From Pseudisothecium myosuroides (taxonomy: Eukaryota > Streptophyta > Bryopsida > Hypnales > Lembophyllaceae), in assembly GCA_951799445.1 (NCBI GenBank), contig OX637289.1:3078501-3142500 (forward strand): a stretch of 64,000 nucleotides of DNA, given 5' to 3'. Shown here one piece after another: positions 34,422 to 44,416 of this stretch (positions within the stretch are counted from its first letter, which is position 1; each line of letters opens with the position of its first letter). Below the pieces are notes generated by a model, which ran no database searches, was not told where the DNA came from, and worked only from the letters and a program-made list of their open reading frames with translations. The translations under genes were made by a program, and so were the position numbers.

Positions 34422-36186
34422 TTAACCCCTGAAGGTCCAAGACCTTTTTTTTTCCCAAAAAACACTCAAAACTGCCATTTCTATAGCAAGGAGTAAAAAA
34501 AATTGAAAAATGTTTTTTTGCACATCTAACCATAGGATCTTACAAATAACTAGTATGAGAATGTGTGGAAAAAATTTCAGAATTTTTGACCGCTCAGATT
34601 GCAAGATATCTACGTTTAAAGTGGAAAAAACAAGTATTTCAGCACATTGCGGGACTGGTTTTTTTGACTTTAAACATTTTTAACTTAAAATTTTTGCACT
34701 ACAAAGTTTTGAGCTTCAAATCTTTATAGTGGAGAATTGAGTTGAGAGTCTAGGGAAAAAAAAATATTCAAAAAAACTTAATTATCATTCCTAAAAAATT
34801 TATTAAGTAGAAGTAAGTACGAGATAGAAGGAAAATCTAATATATATATATTTTAGATGGAATTAAAATACACTAATCCCAATGGTGAGATTGTTCTAGC
34901 AAGTAAACTAACCAATGAGAATTTTTGTTTTTTGAAAAATTGCAAAAATAGCATTTAGAAATGAATCTTATGAGTTATTTTTTTCAAGAAAATGCTCTAA
35001 CTATCTGAAAAACAAGAATGTCCATGACTTTCTCATAACAAATCCAAATGAAATGAATCAAAGCTTTTCAAATAAACAAAAATATAATCTACGAGAAAAT
35101 AAATATTTAAAAAAATTCAAATTTTTGCCAATTTTTTTTTGTTGCCCAGACTGCCCAGTTACGAAAAAAGTAACATATTTGGCCATAAATTTTGACTCCT
35201 ATTTCCAAATGTCTTGAAATTTAGTGCATATGAAAGATATTCCTCGCGCCCACCTTCTATTAACCCCTAAAGTTCCGAGGCGTATTTTCTGCCAAAAAAC
35301 ACTCAAAACTGCCATTTCTATAGCAAAGAGTAAAAAAAAAATTTAATTGTTTTTTTTCCACATCTAACCGTAGGATCTTACACCTAACTAGTATTATAAA
35401 GTGTGGAAAAATTTTCAGAATTTTTGACCGCATAGATTGCAAGATATTTGCGTTTAAAGTGGAAAAAACAAGTTTTTCAGCACATTGTAGGACTGGATTT
35501 TTTGACTTTGAACATTTTTAAAATTTTGCACTACAGAGTTTTGAGCTTTAAATCTTTATAGTGAAGAATTGAGTTGAGAGTCTAGGAAAAAAAAAGAAAT
35601 TCAGAAAAACTTAATTATCATTCTTCAAAAAATTGTTAAGTAGAAGTACGTAGGAGATAGAAGGAAAATCTAAAATATTTATATATTTTAGATGGAATTA
35701 AAATACACTAATCCCAATGGTGAGATTGTTCTAGCAAGTAAATTTAACCATGAGAATTTATTTTTTTTGAAAAATTGCAAAAATAGCATTCAAAAATAAA
35801 TCCTATAAGTTATTTTTTTCAAGAAGATGCTCTAACTGCCCAAAAAACAAGAATGTCCATAGCTTCCTCGTAACAAAGTTAAATGAAATGAATCAAAGCT
35901 TTCCGGATAGACAAAAATGTAATCTATGAGAAAAAAAATATTTTAAGAAAAATTCAAAATTTTGCAAATTTTTTTTGCTGCCCCCCGTCCCCACGCATTC
36001 CAAGAAATGGCATAACTTCTCGCTCGAAGGTCCGATTTCAAAAAAAAAATTCCGCCACGTACCTCTCTCAATTCTTCACATTCACAAAAAGTTTCAAAAA
36101 ATTAAGAGATGGAAATCTCTAGTCACACGTACCTGCCCAAAATTTCTATGGAGCCAAGAAACGCATGCTGGTCCTTTAGGGGTTAA
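34422..36186. mobile_element. Composite of two TTAA elements (E5)
   Basis: There are two left termini (TTAACCCCTGAAGG at 34422 and TTAACCCCTAAAG at 35260) but only one right terminus (CCTTTAGGGGTTAA at 36186). The second left end interrupts the string CACCTTCTATTAA, which is unbroken at about 31503 in E3, so it entered at a TTAA inside the first element. One right end was then lost, probably by recombination between the two. Confidence 0.65.
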
Positions 36187-36428
36187 GCAATTTTAGAGTA
36201 CATGGTGAACATGATGAGGTGGTGGAAATTTTCCTCATGTAAGAAGATAGGAAATATGGGGATTGTGATTTTTCAGAATTATATTCTCAAAATTGAAATT
36301 ACTACAAATTTTGGGAGCCAAAAAGTATTCTTGACCAGTAGCCAATGTCTAGAGTCTTCCAATTCCGATCATTCACAAATTACTTTCTTGCTCACTACTT
36401 CCTACTTTCTTGCTCACTACTTTGGGAC

Positions 36429-36728
36429 ATAAGGTAGGGGGCTGTAAAAGCGACCTATCTCCAAAAGCGATTTGATACATTTTACCTCTAACATGTACCA
36501 GAAGTGTACATTTCAAAAGGGTGTCGCTTTTAGAAACCACTGTGTTTTCAACTTCAAAAATTCATAACTAATTCCATGAAGGTCCAAGAAATATGAAACG
36601 ACTTGGGTTAAATGCCAATTCCATTTTTCTTACCACGAAAATTTACTGAAAATTGTTTTAAGGAATTTAGCTTCTCCCAAATATGCAATCAACTCTTAAA
36701 GGGTCGCTTTTACAGCCCCCTACCTTAT
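36429..36728. mobile_element. Short TIR element R
   Basis: 300 bp. The left end ATAAGGTAGGGGGCTGTAAA and the seven bases after it are matched perfectly in inverted form at the right end. Open frames across it are not conserved. The superfamily is undetermined. Confidence 0.7.
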
Positions 36729-36994
36729 ATCATAACCTTATTAGTCTCAACCTTGAAAAGGACAAAAAAAAACATTCCAAGCTTGAGTTCTAGCCTAAGG
36801 TTGGAAATAGCGCACCCTACAAGTTGGGTATTGGTAGTGGTTAGCAACTAGTGCCTCTACATTAGATTACTCATATAATAAGGTGGACACCTCCAAATGT
36901 GCCCAATGATCCAAATTGTCATCATCACTATGTGTACTGTACATCTTCAAAAGCAATATGTATCTATGTGGAAGAAACGATTTGAGAATCTGTA

Positions 36995-38168
36995 TACAAA
37001 ATAGTGAAATGAGATTGCGTTAACCCTGAAAGTCCCAAGGCCTTTTTCCCATCCAAAACCATTCAAAATTGCCATTTCTATTGCAAAGAGAAAAAAAGAA
37101 TATATTTAATTTAATTTAATTTATTTGCATATCTAACCATAGGATCTTATACATGACTAGTATAAGAATGTGTTTTAAAAAAATTTAGAAACTTTGACTA
37201 CGTAGATTGCAAGATATTTGCATTTAAAGTGAAGAAAAGAAGAATTTTTGTACTTGCTCAACTAGATTTTTTGGCTTTGAACCTCAGTCTTAATTTAAAG
37301 TTTTCGTTCTATTGATTTTTGAATTTCTAATTTTTTATGTTGAAGAATTGAGTTGAGAGTATAGGGAATTTAAAAAATAATACACACTTAGTTTTCATTC
37401 ATTAAAAAATTATTTAGTAGAAGTAGATGCAAGATTGAAGGCAAAACAAAACTATTAATAGCTCTAAGATGAAACTAAGACACACTAATCTCAATGGTGA
37501 GATTGTTTTAGCAAGAGATCTTAACCTTGTGAAACCTTTTTTTTTGAAAAATTGTGAAAATTGATCACAAAAATTAATCCTACAAGTTAGTCTTTCCAAA
37601 AAGTTTTTGTTTTTGTTTTTGTTTCGAAACAACCAAGAAGATGCTTTGAATGCTTGAAAAACAAGATTGTTCATAACTTTCTCATAACAAATCCAAATGG
37701 AATAAATCAAAGCTTCCCATGAGGGTTATTTTCCATCTTGCCAAACTAAAATTTAGGCTTTTTGTATTATAACTTTTGCCACCGGGCACCAATTGAAGTA
37801 AAAATTACAATTTCAAAAAGCTAATGTGTTTTTCTATTTTCACTAAAAGTTTCAAAAAATTGAGACAAATATTGAAACCACATGAACTTGCCCAAAATCC
37901 ATTTTATCTCCCCGAGGGGACAATGGGACTTTAGGGGTTAACAATTAGGTTGCCTTATCCAAAGAAGTTACGTCATGACTCACTGCTTGTTCACATGGAG
38001 GCACATGCAACTCTCTAAACCGGGGTCAAAAACTAGTGCACCAACCCATACAACACATATGGTTCTTGCATTATTGCATCTTTCTACAATATCATTACAT
38101 ATTTATATAGTATATAATAGAACGTTGAGAAATTAGTGAAAGGCACCCTAATTTCACTATTTTGTGTA
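36995..38168. mobile_element. Short TIR element M3, nested in T1
   Basis: The ends TATACAAAATAGTGAAAT and ATTTCACTATTTTGTGTA are inverted copies. T2 shows T1's sequence without it. It is split by E6. Confidence 0.7.
37020..37941. mobile_element. TTAA element E6 (type B), nested in M3
   Basis: It runs from TTAACCCTGAAAGTCCC to GGGACTTTAGGGGTTAA. M4 keeps the empty site with a single TTAA (56189-56192) in TTGCTTTAACAATTAGG. This is a second clean case of TTAA duplication. Confidence 0.8.
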
Positions 38169-38319
38169 CCAAAAAACTTTGACTATTCATAACTTTTGCA
38201 TACGGTATGCAAATGTTGTGTTCTTTGGTTTACATGGAACCTCCTCTCGTTTGTCAACAAGAAAATATGGAAATTTAACTGGCACAGTAGCAAAAAGTGT
38301 CTGTTTGGGGGTGCCCACC

Positions 38320-39078
38320 AGGGCTTTTTTTTTGGCTTTCTAATGCCAGATTGCACCAGAAAAAATAATCTAGCTAAAAAAGGTTATAAAAAATGCCAAA
38401 AAAATTGGATGAAATCGCCAGACAACTTTGAAATTAAAAAATATAATAGATGAAATCGCCTAATTGTGGATGAAAACCATACTATACATCCAATAAGTGG
38501 ATGAATGTTGCAATTTGGAGCACCACTATAACATTGTATATCGCCACTATGGCACTTCTTCAAAAATGAAAAAAAAAACACCTGGTGCCCACCATTGTGG
38601 ACATTTTAAGTTGACCAATCACGAGATACTGAAACAAGTGCTCATTAGGAATAGGTCTTTTTTGTCTGCACGTAAGTTACAAGAATTTTGGGGCCTCAAG
38701 TAGCCGCTACACAAGTGGAGCTTCGGTGGGCTACAGTTGTTATTTGGGTGTACAAGCAAGTCAACAAAAATGTGGAAATGTTGACCCAGTAGAATTTGTT
38801 GCTCAGTTAACAAGCATCCAGCACTTCAGGAGCAGTTTTGTTTTGTTGTTTTGTTTTGTTTTTGGAAACAAAAAATGAAACGGAATTTCTTCAGTTTTCA
38901 AAGGAGACTGATGAGAAGTACCAAGTGAAGCCTGCCAGCCACTCAGGAGCAGTTTTCCATAATCTAACTTATTGAAGGCAAGAATTCCATTGCCTATTGG
39001 TTGAGATTGATACATTGATAGGAGTCTGCCACTCTGCTCAATTGTTTGATGACTTCGCAGGCAGACAAGGCAGCCTAA
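38320..39078. other. Intergenic sequence with one retroposon tail
   Basis: No gene is recognised. Frames here are short and lie on both strands. The retroposon tail is listed separately. Confidence 0.4.
38840..38943 (-). mobile_element. Truncated retroposon tail with 13-bp target duplication
   Basis: CAGGAGCAGTTTT occurs at 38827-38839 and at 38944-38956. The insert starts with a GTTTT-rich run, which is an A/C-rich tail on the minus strand. It is only 104 bp long. Confidence 0.7.
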
Positions 39079-39325
39079 GGTAGGTATCCTTAAACCGCCA
39101 CTAATTGCTACTGTGCCTAATTACTACTATTAGACTGTTCAAATTCTTCTATATTCTTATTGGCAAGGGAAAGGAGGTTCCAACACACCAAAGAACGCAA
39201 CATTTGGATACTGTATGCAAAAGTTATGAAGGAACAAAGTTTGGTTCTAAAAGCGTTTCTTTCACGGAGGTACATAACTGATTTTGGAAATGTACACACA
39301 TTGAAGATGGCTAAGGATACCTACC
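39079..39325. mobile_element. Short TIR element T3
   Basis: 247 bp, with ends GGTAGGTATCCTTA and TAAGGATACCTACC. It is the inverted relative of T1 and T2. Confidence 0.7.
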
Positions 39326-39499
39326 TTATATGGCCAGCAGGTAACTTAACTCTAGTCATTCTCAATTTCTCAGTGGTGAAAATGGTTTGGGGAGTGATCT
39401 TCACGATACTTTCCGCTTTCAATCACAACAGTCAAATCACAGCAAAGTTTGAAGGATTCCAGTACGGTACTATGGTGGAAACATCCAAAATCGTCAATA

Positions 39500-40418
39500 T
39501 TAACCCCTAAAGGACCGTTGTCCCTATGGGGGACAAATGCGTTTTCAGGCAAGCACCTACGAGCTGAAATTTTTTCCTGATTTTTTGAAACTTTTTTTGG
39601 AGGTAGAAAAGCTTATTAGCTTTGTGGAAATATAAGTTTTTTCACAATTGGTGCTTGGGAACAACAGTTGTGATCAAAAGAGGGGACGGGGGGTAGCCCG
39701 GGCAGCAAAAAATAAATGGACAAAAATTTGAATTTTTTTTTAAAATATTTTTTTCCTTATAGATTATATTTTTGTCTATCTGGAAAGCTTTTATTTGTTT
39801 CATTTGGATTTGTTATGAGAAAGTTATGGACATTCTTGTTTTTCGGGCAGTTAGAGCATCTTCTTAAAAAAACCTTGTAGGATTCATTTCTAAATGCAAT
39901 TATTCAAATTTTTCAATTTTTTTTTACATGGTTTAGTTTACTTGCTAGAACAATCTCACCATTGGGATTAGTGCATTTTAATTCCATCTAAAACATATGA
40001 ATATTTTATATTTTCTTTCTATCTTGTACCTACTTCTACTTATTAGTTTTTTTAAGAATGATAATTAAGTTTTTTTTAATTGTTTTTTCCTAGACTTTCA
40101 ACTCAATTCTCCACTATACAAATTTAAAGCTCAAAACTCTATAGTGCAAAAATTTTAAGTTAAAAATGTTCAAAGTCAAAAAATCTAGTCCCGCAATGTG
40201 CTGAAAAACTTGTTTTTTCCACTTTAAATGCAAATATCTTGCAATCTGTGCGGTCAAAAATTCTGAAATTTTTTCCACACTTTTTCATCCTATTTAGGTG
40301 TAAGATCCTATGGTTAGATGTGGGAAAAAACAATTTAATTTTTTTTAACTCTTTGCTATAGAAATGGTAGTTTTTAGTGTTTTTTGGCAAAAAAAGACCT
40401 CGGTCCTTTAGGGATTAA
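39500..40418. mobile_element. TTAA element E8 (type B, inverted)
   Basis: It runs from TTAACCCCTAAAGGACCG to CGGTCCTTTAGGGATTAA (919 bp). It reads as the reverse complement of E4: GGTCCTTTA and AAAGACCTCGG sit at its right end, and CCCTATGGGGGACAAATGCG at its left. It is non-coding. Confidence 0.75.
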
Positions 40419-40870
40419 GCAATTCAGCATACTAGGAGTCACCTTTTCCTAAAAATAATATTTTTGTAGTATTAGCAAGTGAAAAGCATGAATATTAAAA
40501 AAAAATAGATTTTTCGGATGTGGTATGTAATTTCTATGATTTTTCAAAGTGCCGGCTCCCTAGACCATTGAAACTGTCACATAGGTGAACTTTAAACTAA
40601 AATTTGCAAAAAACAATTGTTAGCAAATCAAAGTTAAGTATGAGTCCTTCAAATGTATAAGCAAATCAATGTAAAGCATTTGTAAGACACATTGATGAAA
40701 GTATATGGACATATTTAGTAGTAATCTAAGGTACAAGAATGGGAACAAGGACGCTTGTGGGTGTTTCTACCCTAAAGAAGAAAAAAAAATGGACTGACAA
40801 AGCCAAGATAAGCTAGTGTGAGTGGACAGGTACTCTAATGATGAAATTTAGCATTAACCACACTAATTGA

Positions 40871-41868
40871 TATAACCCCAATAGTTTTAAGGCCTTTTTT
40901 CCATCAAAAGCCATTCAAAACTGTCATTTCTATTGCAAAGAGTAAAATACTTTTAAAAAAAAATTTGTCGTGTAAACAAAGTTTGTAGTACACATGACAT
41001 TTTTGATCAAGGGTCACAACCTACATCAAAAATGCAATAAAAAACTAACACTATAATTTGATGTGGACTGGCCTCGATGTTACTTCACGTGACATTTTTT
41101 TGTATGTCCAACCGTAGGATATGTACTAGACTAGTGCAAGAATTTGTGGAAAAAATTTCAAAAATTTTAACCACGTAGATTGCTAAACATTTACAATTAT
41201 AGTGAAGAAAATAGATTTTTGCACCTTGCTTGACTAGAGATTTTGGTTTTGAAACTTTTTAACTTAAAGTTTTTGCACTAATGAGTGTAGAAAAAGAAAT
41301 TACCCCCCCCCCTTAATTTCCACTCATTAAAAAATTGTTAAGTAGAAGTAGGTTCAAGATTGAAGGAAAAACTAACCTGCTAAAATAGTTCTAAGATGGA
41401 ATTGAAACACACTAATCTTGATGGTGAGATTGTTCTAGCAAGAGATCTTAACCTTGTGAAACTTATTTTTTGAAAAATTGTGAAAATTGAGTTCAAAAGT
41501 GAATCCTACAAGTTATTTTTTCAAGAAAATGTTTTGATTACCTGAAAAACAAGATTGTTCGTAACTTTCGCATAACAAACCCAACTACAATAGAACTTCT
41601 CTAAGTCAATAGAGTTGGGACCCGGTTTGACACATTGAGTTAGAGAGGTTATTACATTAGGGAGGGTCATCATGTTTGTATGTGGTTCATATTGTGAAGT
41701 TGGGACCAGCAATCAATACTTCCTGACAACACTTTATTGACGTAGAGAGGATCGACTTAGAGAGGTTCTACTATAGAATGAATCAAAGCTTCTTACGTAG
41801 ATCAAAATACAATAAGTTACTTTGATATTTTTTTCCGATGCTTGAAAACTGAAACCAATTTTTTGGTC
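40871..41868. mobile_element. Decayed TTAA element E13 with inner insertions
   Basis: It opens ATAACCCCAATAGTTTTAAGG, a worn TTAACCCC end. The interior then follows E6 (TTCTATTGCAAAGAGTAAA, GTTAAGTAGAAGTAGGTTC). About 40965-41095 is an extra block with CGTGTAAA near its left end and TTCACGTGAC near its right. The right terminus is lost beside N1. Confidence 0.5.
41585..41776. mobile_element. Short TIR element U inside E13
   Basis: CTACAATAGAACTTCTCTAA and CTATAGTAGAACCTCTCTAA are inverted ends. E6 and E4 read through the insertion point (ATAACAAA.CCAAATG). It is 192 bp and non-coding. Confidence 0.7.
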
Positions 41869-42085
41869 GGGGTGAACTGGCCCCCTCGCTCGGCCTTCCA
41901 AGTCAGTCTAAGGGTGCATGAGGAAAAAATGCCCCCTGTTTTGTGCCGTGTTAAATCTATGCTCTTCATAGATTACCCCATGTCATTGCAAATATGAATT
42001 CAGAATTTGCAAATTTCATCATGTGTGGCAAATAAAATATTTCAGGGTTTTCCTTTGGGGCCAAGCGAGGGGGTCAGTTCACCCC
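41869..42085. mobile_element. Short TIR element N1, intact
   Basis: 217 bp, with GGGGTGAACTGGCCCCCTCG at the left and the near-perfect inverted copy CGAGGGGGTCAGTTCACCCC at the right. It is the intact relative of N2 beside the first bHLH gene. Confidence 0.75.
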
Positions 42086-42206
42086 AGTCCAGTTTTCCTC
42101 CCAACCGGCGAACTTTGAACTAACCGCCCGGGTTTTCATCGACATCATGGGGCCATTATTTGTCATGAGAAGGTTGTATCGTAGGTTGGAGGCCATGATG
42201 ATGGTC

Positions 42207-42281
42207 AACAGAGCAGGGCAATTTAGAAAACAAAAAACAAAAAACAAAAAACAAAACAAAACAAAAAACAGAGCAGGGCAA
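42207..42281 (+). mobile_element. Retroposon insertion reduced to its tail
   Basis: The 15-bp string AACAGAGCAGGGCAA occurs at 42207-42221 and again at 42267-42281. The 45 bases between are almost only (A)5-6C repeats. This is what extreme 5' truncation at LINE-type target-primed reverse transcription would leave. Confidence 0.75.
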
Positions 42282-43019
42282 GTGTACCAAAAGAATTCCA
42301 TCTTTGTGGCTGGGTGTGGATTGTGGAAGGGAGGCCTGCTATTGGCTTCATGCCCTGCATGGAACTTGAGGCCTTGTCTTAACATGCCCCCCATGCCCAT
42401 GTGTTCGGCACAGCACAAATCTATGGATTTATTATTACAGTCCCTCACAAGTGACTGAGTGAGCCCACTGGGTCAGGTGTAGACTAACTGAATTCCCAGA
42501 TATATTATCGACGTACCAGATATATTATCGACGTACGTACGTACATTCGAGCAATTGATGCATCCTACGTTTTAAAAGTTATTACAACCAATAGGAAGCT
42601 GCTGTTGCTCGCCCAATCGCAAGTTCTCGTTCAAAAAAGCAGCCCACTCATTGCCCTGGAAATAAAGGAAGAAGTACGGTGGGTGGGTGGCCGGACAGAC
42701 TCTGTCCAAAGTGGCCTGGCCTTGCATGAAAAAAAGTTAGGCCTTCCTTTTAATGCACACCTTCTTTCAAAAGAAAAAGAAAAGAAAAGAAAAGAAAAGA
42801 AAGTCAGGCCAGATTAGAGTTAATAGTAAAGTGGATGCAAGGCGGGACCAGGAGCCAGAGTTCTCAAAAAAAACAGGACCAAACTCCCTGGAGCACCCAA
42901 ACTCAGGTCTAATTGAGTTTGGTGCCGTGTTTGTTTTGTTCTATTCTTAGTTAAACCTTCCTTTGACACAAGTTCACAAACACATGACAACTTTGCGATT
43001 AACTTTATTATTTGATGGC

Positions 43020-43152
43020 CTTTGTTTTTGTTTTTTAAACAAATGGGAATCCATTGCAAATCAATAGTTACATAGCAACCAAACCCAGAAGGTTGGACTA
43101 ACCGAAAGAGAAAGAAGAAAGAAAAACTAAGAGAACAAACAAAGATCTGGCC
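43020..43152 (-). mobile_element. Truncated retroposon tail with 10-bp target duplication
   Basis: ATTTGATGGC lies at 43010-43019 and at 43153-43162. Read on the minus strand, the insert has TTCGGTTAGTCC, CTGGGTTTGGTTGC and TGCAATGGATTCCC, then an A/C-rich tail. This layout matches the tail at 10089-10274. Confidence 0.7.
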
Positions 43153-43490
43153 ATTTGATGGCATTTTAATAGTTGAGGCCATTTCAGTGTCATTTTCCCA
43201 CTATCACTTTGTTATTGAGTTGGCACTAAGTTTTGCCCCCAAATTATCTTGATAGTGTTCCAATGCACCATATTCACATGCCGTGAAGTTTGTGATGTAT
43301 GTTGGGCCAAGAAATTCATCAAGATTGCTATAGAAATGAAAATTGATGGTAAGGATTGAGCCAAATACCAACTTGGGTCATTTTAGCCTTTATTTCTTTT
43401 CTTTTCTCTAGTTTGGTAGAAGTGATGTTGAATTGATAAAGTTCTTTTTTCCTTTTTCTTTTTCATATCGTTTTTATTGACAAATTTAGC

Positions 43491-44085
43491 CTTTAATCTA
43501 TGAAGGACGGGGTGTATTTTTCAAGAGAAATTGTCAACAGGTGGCATTTTGGGTGCACTGGTAACAATTGAAATGTTTGAAGTGAAAAAAAAAGGTTTTT
43601 TTAGCCTTATCAACCAAGGTCAACAAACTTTGAGCCCTCTTGGAGTGAAATTTTTGTTCAGTTTATAATTAAGATTCTACACCATTTAAATAGTGCATCT
43701 TGTTAGGAATACACATGGAAAATTTTAAAAGCAAATAAAGGAGGGAATCTATTCTGAATTATCCTACAATACAAGTAAAGTTCAAGTACACCAATATTAT
43801 AAAATTCTTTTTTGAATGATTTATTGCGCATAGAGGATTTTTTTGAAATCCAAATGGTAGAAACGTAGAGCAAAACATTTAAAATCAACAGAAAAATGTT
43901 AAAAAGAATTCACAATTCATATTGCAAGATTATTGCATTTGAAGTTTGAAGAAATGTTTGCACTAAATATAATATCAAGCTTGTTACATACATGCCAATT
44001 TCAGAAGTATATGAAAACTTTAGTAAAAGATGCATGAATTGTTAGAATTGCCCAAGTTTTTTGAACAACATAACTCTCAATTGTT
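43491..44085. repeat. Family F/D fragment
   Basis: It shares AAGGTCAACAAACTTTGAG and nearby strings with 29440. No ends could be placed. Confidence 0.4.
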
Positions 44086-44416
44086 GACTCTCAACTCAAA
44101 TGTTCAACATAAAATTTTTTAACTTTATGGTGTGTAGTGCAAAAAAAATCCACAGATGGCCGTCAAAGTCATCTGAAATTGCAATCTAGAGTTCAAAAAA
44201 ACTTCTTTTTCCAACTTCAAATGCTAATATCTTCCAATCTGTACGGTCAAACTTCATGAAATTTTTACCACATGATCTGAGACAAGTGAAGTCCAAGATC
44301 CTACGGTTAGATTCTAAAAGAAGTTTTTTTTTTTGGTTTAGGGAGTGATTGCAGCAGAAATGGCAGTTTTCAGAGGTTTTGGAGCTAGAAAATGCCTTGG
44401 GTCTTTAGGGGCTAAG
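44086..44416. mobile_element. Right half of a type B TTAA element (E9)
   Basis: From GACTCTCAACTCAAATGTTC onward it matches the right third of E2 (3550-3877) closely, ending GGTCTTTAGGGGCTAA. The left half is missing. Confidence 0.65.

Larger units (their letters stand above)
36882..38319. mobile_element. Short TIR element T1, outer of a three-level nest
   Basis: It starts GGTGGACACCTCC and ends GGGGGTGCCCACC. The interior (TATGTGGAAGAAAC, ATAACTTTTGCATAC, GGAACCTCCT) matches T2 at 49705 and, inverted, T3 at 39079. The M3 element sits inside it, and E6 sits inside M3. Confidence 0.7.
42086..43490. other. Intergenic sequence with small repeats
   Basis: No gene is recognised. It holds a tandem pair CAGATATATTATCGACGTAC at about 42498-42538, an (AAAAG)n run at about 42775-42802, the uninterrupted host site of S1 at 42942-42975, and the retroposon tails listed separately. 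Confidence 0.45.

Noticed and set aside
43703..43888. Small minus-strand frame as a gene
   Set aside because: AT-rich repeat of family F/D with no motif; the frame is not kept in the other copy at 29160.
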